A stretch of 64,000 nucleotides of DNA, from NCBI RefSeq assembly GCF_023078275.1, contig NC_062980.1, positions 4,514,401 through 4,578,400 of the forward strand, written 5' to 3'. A model generated the notes under the pieces. It had not been told where the DNA came from, did no database searches, and saw only the letters and a list, made by a program, of their open reading frames with translations. Source of the stretch: Leguminivora glycinivorella. Taxonomy: Eukaryota; Arthropoda; Insecta; Lepidoptera; Tortricidae. A program made the translations under genes and the position numbers. This document shows positions 56,428 to 64,000 of this stretch, piece by piece; position 1 is the stretch's first letter, and each line of letters opens with the position of its first letter.

Positions 56428-56917
56428 TTAACTATAAACTGAAATAGACCTACCATAACTACTTACATAATTTGCTAACTGCCGGACAAGCGCTTGACAA
56501 GCAGCGCGACCCAGCTGCAGCTCTTTGTTTAGCCAACACCTGTCAGGAGCCATTGCCAAATAAATATCAGCATTCTGCTGACGGGCGTCAAACTCCGCCG
56601 CTAATCTCTGCTTCTGCTGCTGCTCCTGTTCTTCGTGTCGGTTCAGCGGAGGCAGTTCACAATTCGCTTTGTTAGCTATATTGTCAAGCACACAACACGT
56701 TTTAACGATCTTAGCTGCCGCTGCTGGCTTGTAGTGCAGTTTCTCCATTGACGACAAACACTACCAACTGATTTTTAGTCGCCCAAAACACCGCTCTATA
56801 CAGTTGTGGGCTCGAACTTGTAAAGCGGTATAACGAGCTTCTGGAGATCCTACAGGTGCATCCAAAAGTCAGTGCATCCATCAGTAGTGTTTGCCTCTGT
56901 GGGTAAGCTGAATCACC
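56428..56917 (-). pseudogene. PIF/Harbinger transposase relic
   Basis: The minus strand reads, in order: GDSAYPQRQTLLMDALTF (the second catalytic Asp lies in GDS); after a one-base frame change APVGSPEARYTALQVRAHN; CIERCFGRLKISW, where the Glu before RCFG is the third catalytic residue; a TAG at 56761-56763; then SSMEKLHYKPAAAAKIVKTC and CVLDNIANKANCELPP, a normal end of the HARBI1-like domain; finally a Q-rich tail. About 150 residues of a domain of roughly 350 remain. The stop and frameshift show that it is dead. The upstream half with the first catalytic Asp is not seen. Confidence 0.82.
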
Positions 56918-58565
56918 TGAAAGAATATAAAAATGTATGGCTGTGATATATTGAAATATACAATTATGCTACGAGTGTTTTGTCTAACAGTTCTTACTTA
57001 GAGTGATATTTAAATTGACTAAACAATAAATCACACGTGCACGGAAGAAGATATTACACAGAAGATACTATATTTCTTTTAGACATTTGTCAAATTTATG
57101 TCACGTCAGCTTTTTTTTAAATATAAAATTATCATATCTACGTTTTCATGATGGGTCTACACCGACGCAAATGCACGTCATTCTTGTTTATTTTAATAAT
57201 GCCAACGCCATCTTGCGACGAGTAGAGGAACCAAGTTGTGCCGAAAAAAACTTGCAATTTACTCTTTGGTACGACAAAATCCCCGTCTAAGTGTCATAAA
57301 CCAAACATGGCGGCCATACCCATCGACAAAAAAGTCTATATACTGTGCCATTCAGGAGAACGCATGCCTTGGTTCGTATTGTCAGGCCATGAGAGATTAA
57401 ATTCGTGTAAAATTACGCAATTCATATCTTTGTAATGATATGATGATTCGAATTGCAATCTCATTCTGTCACTTTGACACAAGAGTAAAATCAAAGTAGA
57501 ATCAATACTAGAGTCGTGACACGTTAGCAAAATGCAGACCAAAAGTGTGTACCAAAAGTATTGCCAGTATTACAAGTTTGACCCAAAAAAGGGAATTTAA
57601 TCGTTTGCCGTGCTTAGGATTTCTACAAATCGGTGTTATTTGTGAATATTTTATCTTTTTGTTAGAAAGGCTCGGACGTATCGCGAAGTTTTGAGTCAAA
57701 GAGATTAATCAACTAACATATTTTTAAGCAATATTTTTTTTAAATATTTTTTGGTGTAGCTGGCACGACGACGACCGTCTATTAGCAAAAAAACATTTTA
57801 CTTCAAGTAACAGTGAAAATGGAGATACGAGGTGATAAAAATGTCATATGTTATTTATTTCAAAGATAGAAGTCCGTTCTTTTAAAATACTCAAAACTTA
57901 AAAAATACTCCATCAAAAATAAATGTTACAAAAATTTTATCCGGTACATTGCCTGAGCTCTAGTCCCAACCTAGTACCAATCCAGATGACAGCTGCACGT
58001 ATTCGACAACCCGTGATCCAATCCACTATCATTTGAGAGTCAACGTGAAACGTCAAATTCGCCATGCCGAATTGAGCCCCAGATTTCAAAATACGTCACA
58101 GATACAATTTAAAAGATTGAGATGAAAAAAAGAAAAAAATGTCAAATTAATTGAATAAATTAGCAAAATATTCGTCAATTGAGTAATATGGTCTATTTAT
58201 AAAATATTCTTTCACTTTCGGTCCAACCTTCCTTCGTTCATCTAATTACTGCCCTAATCCTTCTTTTGATTACTGTTTGTTATCTACTCCACTATAATCT
58301 TGAAATCCATTTATAAATATAATCAAAGCACGTATCAGGTGCACCATCTTCAGTTCTTCATAATTTATGTATCCATCTCCAAACATTTCTTTTATAGTGC
58401 CAATAGTCGTTAGGTACACACATGATATTCACAAACAAATGCGTGGTAGTTTGTTGCTATCCGTAGCTCTGACTGTTGGTGATGATTAGGTACATCAGTA
58501 CCTAATCTTGTCATCTCTTAATACTACTATAATTGGATATAATGGTTTGCAGACCATTTACCACG
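56918..58565. other. Intergenic stretch, nothing recognised
   Basis: Short overlapping ORFs near 57087-57700 on both strands have no recognised domains or splice support. Confidence 0.4.
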
Positions 58566-58691
58566 GTTCTGGCAGGCAAGCATGGTCACACGATAAATAA
58601 TAATATCTGGCCGTCCCTATCGCACTATTAATAAGTGCGATAGGGACGGCCAGTGTTTTATCATTTATCGCGCGACCATGCTTATATGCCT
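58566..58691. mobile_element. MITE, GGCAAGCATGGTCGCGCGAT family, copy 3
   Basis: GGCAGGCAAGCATGGTCACA and ATCGCGCGACCATGCTTATA flank GTCCCTATCGCACTATT and its mirror; the arms are nearly complete. Confidence 0.85.
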
Positions 58692-58875
58692 GAACATCTA
58701 GCGGCGAGCAGCCTAACCAAAGTGACAATCGCTGACGATTAAATCATGTTTGAACATATTTATATTGGCTGTGTTTGAGTGTGTATCCGTCTAAAAAATA
58801 ATTAGGTTATCGATGACGCCTTGTTCAAATTGAAACTGATAAAAATGTGTTTGGTCTTAAACTTTTATACGTAGG

Positions 58876-59005
58876 TTATCGATGGCTAGCCGAATGGCAA
58901 ATTCACGAAACTAAAACGAAGTGCTTAGATCTTATCTCTATCTTTTGGCGCGACAGACGGGTATCGCTTTCGTTTGGCGTCGGAGAAATGCCATTCGGCT
59001 ACGGG
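58876..59005. mobile_element. MITE with GCCGAATGGCA ends
   Basis: TAGCCGAATGGCAAATTCAC and GAAATGCCATTCGGCTACG are mirrored. Same family as 472-635. Confidence 0.6.
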
Positions 59006-59509
59006 GCCTTTTTGGATACACGCCCACGGCGATCTTTTGAGAGACCGTCCCTTACAACCTTTGTTTATAGTGTCTTAAAGTGACGATGAGCTGTGATGAC
59101 CACAAGAATACAATTTCATTAAAAAAATCAATTTCCATTCAGTTTTACTCTGCTTTAAGACGCGTTTGTAGGCAACAACAAATTGTATTTTAAACCACAA
59201 AGCCATCAAGGAAAATAAGATTATTTTCCTTTGAGAACATAATAGAATAGAATTACTACTGTCTGGGTTTATTTTGTGATGGTGTTAATGATATTCAGTA
59301 AATAGTACTGTTTATTATACTTGGTGACTTGGTAGATATCTCTACCGCGCTCTTCCGTATTGGCGCGACAGAGCCTGAGGCGTTTCGATCGCCGTCTAAC
59401 GTCAACGATTTTAATTTTGGCGAGGCCGGCAGATGGGGCCAATATTATATTACTAGCTTTTCTTTAAAGACTATTTTGCCATAAACAACACATCGCTATA
59501 CTATACCTA

Positions 59510-60080
59510 TATACAGCGGTTGCAGCAGCAACAACTGTCTGTTAACCGCCTTATTAAGTATCAAATAACTCTAATGTATACTCAATTAAAAAATCATAAG
59601 CTGGCGCTTATCATCATGACGTCATTAGGCACGTGCGCGACGAATGGTAGCCAATCAGAGCGCTTCGTCGCGACACACCAACTCATGAAACGGCCACGAC
59701 TCATGCGCCTGCGATGTGACAGACATCAACCGACTATGGAAGCGGACTTTATTTATTAATTTGGTTGTAAACGCAATGTTAAAACAGGTAAGTAATATGT
59801 AATTAAATACTTGTTAAACGGTGTATTATGTGCAAAGTATACCATCTTGTCATTATAATTTGTCAAATAAAAAAATCGTGACGTCACTAGGTACGTTCAG
59901 GACGGATAGGTAAATAACCTAATCAGAATCAACAAGTCGCTTATTGTTTTAAACGTCTGATTCAAACGGAAAACACCAACTCACGTGTACGAGGACGGAT
60001 GGTAGCCAATCGACTTCGTTGCGATGAATGCGCCTGCGATGTGACAGGCATCAACCGAGTATGAAGATGGACTCTTTTTT
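59510..60080 (+). repeat. Diverged direct duplication
   Basis: About 59620-59740 (TGACGTCATTAGGCACGT, GGTAGCCAATCAGAGCG, GCGCCTGCGATGTGACAGAC) is repeated at about 59878-60065 (GACGTCACTAGGTACGT, GGTAGCCAATCGACTTCG, GCGCCTGCGATGTGACAGGC). No gene is evident in it. Confidence 0.6.
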
Positions 60081-60831
60081 AGGTTATGTGCCCACGGCGC
60101 CGCAACTTTTTTGTCTTTCACATCATCGGACGTGTTATTAGAAAACGAATAAGTCCTGGTACCTAAGATGGCCCGTTGCTGAGGCTTTCCCAATCAGGCA
60201 CCATGAACCAAACCGCAAGTTTATATTAAAAATTTGAAAAATAAAAATAACGATTGAAAATGGAAAAGCGAATAAGATTTTTTCGGTCCTAGTCATCAAG
60301 TTAGTTTGCAAATACGTAAAATATTCTGTACGCAGGGCGATTTTTTGAGAAGAGCAAATAATATTTTGAACTAAATCTTTAAAGATTAATTAACCTTTGA
60401 ATTATATGTTTGAAATGCTCTCAGCTTACTAGATATAACATAAGAATGAAGAAGCCGTCTCTATACAATCACATTCAAGATAAAAAATAAACAGTGCAAC
60501 GAAGGCACGTCTCGACAACAACTATAAAACATTAAACACTCCACTTGATAAGTGTAAGGAGTAAATAATGTTTAGAGTGTTTTACAGAGTAAACAAATAA
60601 TTTAGCAGCAAATAAAAGTGTAATTTTTACTAAGGATGAAACACGGCACTATTGGCGCTATATCAAGCCGATAACTTTTCATCATTAAGTAGGTATTTCG
60701 TCAGAATTTTTGAAACAAAACATCGAAAAATATAGATATATTATATTATATTCAAACTTTACGATAATTAGGTCGGATATATGACACAATGACGTTCATT
60801 AATAAAATTAGAAATAAATCTTTTAACATAC
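60081..60831. other. Intergenic stretch, nothing recognised
   Basis: AT-rich, with no feature that I can support. Confidence 0.45.
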
Positions 60832-60915
60832 ATACATACAATCACCCATAAAGGGGTAGGCAGAGCACATGAAACTATTAAAGCTTCAGGGCCACACTTG
60901 GCAAATATTTTTTGA
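60832..60915 (+). repeat. Short dispersed repeat, copy of 797-885
   Basis: ATACATACAATCACCCATAA and GGGGTAGGCAGAGCACATGA. A more diverged copy lies at 61515-61600. Confidence 0.65.
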
Positions 60916-61171
60916 CTTATTTTTGACATGTCTTACGGCCCAGCCACGACATTGGTCTAGGTCGAATTCCCATCGCTGTGTCTCGCTTCAATGTATGGCC
61001 GCCGCTCGCCGCTACAGTTAATTATGATTATTGAATAAATCAGTTTTAGTTTATGATAACTTTAATAATTGAAATATTATATTGTAGCCAAATAAAATAT
61101 AAAGTAACGAAAAACTGAATACTTTTGACATAGTAGGTACTTTAAAATCAGAACATTATTTGTTTTAATTC

Positions 61172-61353
61172 AATTGCAGACCTACACATCTTCACACACA
61201 AACACACATGACAGACATAAACTCATGCTTGTACTATCAGCTTCAAAACTGCATGGAGAAGTTATGAATTAATTCATTGATAAATTCGCCATGCAGTTTT
61301 GCAGCTGATAGTACAAGCATGAGTTTATGTCTGTCATGTGTGTGTTTGTGTGT
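61172..61353. repeat. Perfect foldback of about 180 bp
   Basis: CACATGACAGACATAAACTC, ATGCTTGTACTATCAGCT and AAAACTGCATGG are mirrored on the right around a spacer of about 35 bp. The arms are almost exact, so the hairpin is recent or maintained. Confidence 0.85.
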
Positions 61354-61368
61354 CATGTGTTATAGGTA

Positions 61369-61507
61369 CAGTCAACCAATTGGAACCCTAGGCCACTGTA
61401 GAACTATGTCATAGTGACGTTCTAAATCAGATTGTAAGAAATCTCTTACTGCTTGTCATTTTGACATAGTTGTAGAGTGGCCTAGGGTTCCAATTGGTTG
61501 ACTGTAC
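61369..61507. mobile_element. MITE with TACAGTCAACCAATT ends, copy 2
   Basis: TACAGTCAACCAATTGGAAC and its mirror GTTCCAATTGGTTGACTGTA close a 139-bp foldback; same family as 26725-26862. Confidence 0.88.
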
Positions 61508-61619
61508 ATATTCGCAAAACGGGTAGGCTGGGCACATGAACCTACTCAAGCCCGCCTCGGACACTGGCGTGGCGATCAAATATATGAAAGAGGCGCGTTC
61601 CTTGCACACAGTCTAAGCT

Positions 61620-62013
61620 CATGTAAGTAAACGCATACTATGCTTGTATGAGTGAAATATGACAGGTCGACTGTTCGCGTTTTTGACAGGCGGTAACTGT
61701 GAGGTAACTGAGAAGGGGTGGGCACTTGCAGCGGGGAGTGGGAGTGGCCATACTGTACGATAGTACTCTTTAACTATTATACTGTGACTCAAGTTGCTGT
61801 TCTTATCTTACTAACTAAACGAAAAAGTATAAGCGAACAAAGCCACAGGAAAAGTCTAGTACTTAAATATGTATACTAATAAGTCTTTATTAAACCTTTA
61901 AAGAACTCACGGAGCTGGGTCATTGTCGCGAATAATTCGGCAAGGCTCCGCTGAGGCCACACGCTTCATATCATTAAATGCCATACTTGATATGGCTTAT
62001 TCATGCATTGTTC
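61620..62013. other. Intergenic stretch, nothing recognised
   Basis: No feature that I can support. Confidence 0.4.
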
Positions 62014-62555
62014 TTTTTAGGGTTCCGTAGTCAACTAGGAACCCTTATAGTTTCGCCATGTCTGTCTGTCCGTCCGTCCATCCGCGGATAATCTCAGTGA
62101 CCGTTAGCACTAGAAAGCTAAAATTTGGTACCAATATGTATATCAATTACGCTGACAAAGTGGTAAACTAAAAAATGAAAAAAAAAAAATGTTTTGTTAG
62201 GGTACCCCCCCCCCTTACATGTAAAGTGGGAACTGATTTTTTTTTATTCCAACCCCAACGTGTGATATATTGTTGGATAGGTATTTAAAAATGAATAAGG
62301 GTTATCTCAAACCGTTTTTTGATAATATTAATATTTTCGGAAATAATAGCTCCTACAGGAAAGAAAGTGTGTCCCCCTCTAACTTTTGAACCATATGTTT
62401 AAAAAATATGAAAAAATCACAAAAGTAGAACTTTATAAAGACTTTCTAGGAAAATTGTTTTGAACTTGATAGGTTCAGTAGTTTTTGAGAAAAATAGGGA
62501 AAACTACGGAACCCTACACTGAGCGTGGCCCGACACGCTCTTGGCCGGTTTTTTG
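62014..62555 (-). repeat. GGTTCCGTA-family repeat, inverted
   Basis: It reads TTTAGGGTTCCGTAGTCAAC at the left and ends CGACACGCTCTTGGCCGGTTT. Same subfamily as 53073-53635 and 55526-56064. Confidence 0.82.
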
Positions 62556-62644
62556 ATAATGTTTTGGTGACTGGCAGACTAAAGAACTTGAACCTCATAG
62601 TTTATTAGGCTTTATAAGGTTTAGAAGTGGCATTCGCGCGATTT

Positions 62645-62875
62645 TTAACCCCCGACGCAAAAACGACGGGATGTTATAAGTTTGACGTGTCTGTCTGTGT
62701 GTGTGTCTGTCTGTAGCATCGTAGCTCCCGAACGGATGAACCGATTTGGATTTAGTTTTTTTGTCTGAAAGCTAAGTCAGTCGGTTCTTAGCCATGTTTC
62801 TTGAAAATAGCTCTACTATGTCGCAGTCGGGAGTTTTCTCAAAATTTTAATTTTGTGGTTAGGTTAGGTTATTAT
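62645..62875 (+). repeat. Dispersed repeat with GTCT tract
   Basis: TTAACCCCCGACGCAAAAAC and CATCGTAGCTCCCGAACGGA match 20776-21118; the microsatellite is shorter here. Confidence 0.78.
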
Positions 62876-63180
62876 CTGTAGTAATACTCTCGCCAGGAAA
62901 TAGTAGATTTAAGTAATAATGCCCAAAATGAAAATTATTTTGCTACCAAGTGAGATGTGAGTATGTTTCACATTGTAAAACGTGTGTAATGTGAAAAACG
63001 TTACATAGCTATTTTATCCATATAAATAGCGATGCTGGTTCGCTGACCAATTATTTGCAAGCATTATTGGGTCGTAGTCACTTGAATATATTATACTAGC
63101 TTTTGCCACCGGCTTCGTTCGCGTTAGAAAGAGACAAAAAGGAGCCTATGCTACCTCGCCATCCCGTCAACTGTCTCCAC

Positions 63181-63699
63181 TTAAGACGATACGGTAGGGG
63201 TCAATTCTCCATACAAACGCTCTCGACTATTTCCTCCCTGGTTTTTGAAGATAGAGCAATAATTTTTTCAACACAGATTGTTATTATTTTTATCTGTGTC
63301 GGACCGTTTTGATTTTTTTGATATTCTGCTTTTTAAAGATTCTAGAGCCAATCAAAAATTTCCAAAAACAGCCTTTTTCATTGTGGCGCAAAAAAAGGTG
63401 TGATACTCAAGATTGGTAACAATTAACCAAAAAAGCTAAACGGTCCGACATATATTATTTCATTGTTATTCAGATTCTCAAATTTCGTTCCGATTGATTA
63501 AGTTTTGAAGGAGGAAAGAGTCGAGAGCGGAACCTCGATTTTAAAGATTTTTTTGAAATATCTTTTGACTGAGTTGTTCTTAATGGACAATTTTTTTTCG
63601 ATAAATCTAGTTAATAACACTTGTATATTTAACTAAAATTCCCAAGTTGAAAGGGGGGCTCCTTTCCATTTTAGCATTTTCGCTACCGTATCCTCTTAA
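63181..63699 (+). mobile_element. TTAA-ended element nested in a Helitron
   Basis: It is bounded by TTAA on both sides, with termini GACGATACGGTAG and (complement) CTACCGTATCCTC. The full-length copy shows the inverted ends clearly. Copies: 3249-3710 (inverted) and 21436-21800 (truncated). Confidence 0.82.
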
Positions 63700-63784
63700 A
63701 AAATCACGTCAATTCGTCGCTGCGTTTTGCAGTGAAAGACGGACAAACAAACAGACAAACACACTTTCTCATTTATAATATTAA

Positions 63785-63912
63785 CAGGGTAACCTCGCCT
63801 CATTCGGTGACACGCCTAATTCGGTGAAACAACTAAAAATTGTCTTTCGGAATAGTACTTCAAAACTTGTTTCACCGAATTTGGCGTGTCACCGAATGAG
63901 GCGAGTTTACCC
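63785..63912. mobile_element. MITE with AGGGTAAMCTCGCCTCATTC ends
   Basis: CAGGGTAACCTCGCCTCATT and AATGAGGCGAGTTTACCCT are mirrored, with inner arms TTCGGTGACACGCC. Inserted in the TCC end of the Helitron; the flanking TA is consistent with a TA target. Confidence 0.85.
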
Positions 63913-64000
63913 TATGGATAATAACTTTGAAGCTTCTTTATATACGAAACATTAAGTTTACTTCAACTTTTGTTTATCGGTGATGATATTTTTCTTCTTC

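Larger units (their letters stand above)
63096..63918 (-). mobile_element. LEP1-like Helitron carrying two nested insertions
   Basis: The CTAG/GCC hairpin end starts at 63096 and the TCC end is at 63916-63918 on the minus strand. The Helitron is split by the TTAA element at 63181-63699 (at CCACTTAA) and by a MITE at about 63785-63912 (within ATATTA/TATGGAT). Removing both restores a Helitron of about 185 bp. Confidence 0.8.

Overview
The window reads as nuclear DNA of a moth or butterfly (Lepidoptera). The reasons are spliced genes with GT/AG introns, an AT-rich background, and a dense load of short repeats typical of that order: Helitrons beginning TC and ending in a GC hairpin plus CTAG (LEP1-like), tRNA-headed SINEs, a GGTTCCGTA-ended repeat family, and many foldback MITEs. 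Repeat-family names rest on recognition and visible ends (inverted repeats, target duplications), because no database search was possible.

One gene is clear. A calmodulin-like, four-EF-hand protein is encoded on the + strand in exons at 16758-16791, 19781-19882, 27866-28001, 28525-28672 and 29981-30012 (stop at 30010-30012), with a 3' UTR reaching at least about 30330 and perhaps 31940. Two alternative 5' ends can splice in phase 0 to the exon at 16758. One is a short ATG exon at 16588-16680. The other is an upstream pair at 1980-2064 and 3894-4057 that would add a lysine/alanine-rich basic N-terminal tail; its start codon lies outside what I can see. The EF-hand-4 exon lacks one G relative to its own downstream duplicates, so as printed the fourth EF-hand is frameshifted. 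At least four decayed copies of that exon follow it in the last intron, and a decayed copy of the end of the EF-hand-1 exon, donor site included, lies at 20436-20487.

Layout. 0-16 kb: a LINE tail split by a MITE, upstream exons, a hAT-like element with perfect 8-bp target duplication, a 587-bp unit repeated three times, and a Helitron carrying a LINE 3' end. 16-32 kb: the calmodulin-like gene, its introns filled with Helitrons, SINEs, LINE tails and MITEs, plus an antisense tRNA-Thr. 32-64 kb: gene-poor and repeat-rich, with several 0.8-3.2 kb TIR elements that lack transposase, a second hAT-like element, an R2-type endonuclease relic, a broken Harbinger transposase, and weak traces of a minus-strand gene (possible 5' exon near 55.1 kb, possible coding exons near 47.3 and 42.7 kb).

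The most unusual features are (1) the calmodulin-like gene with a possible basic extension, a damaged EF-hand 4 and an intronic graveyard of exon copies, and (2) several unrelated non-autonomous elements, each filled with its own private short motif in both orientations.
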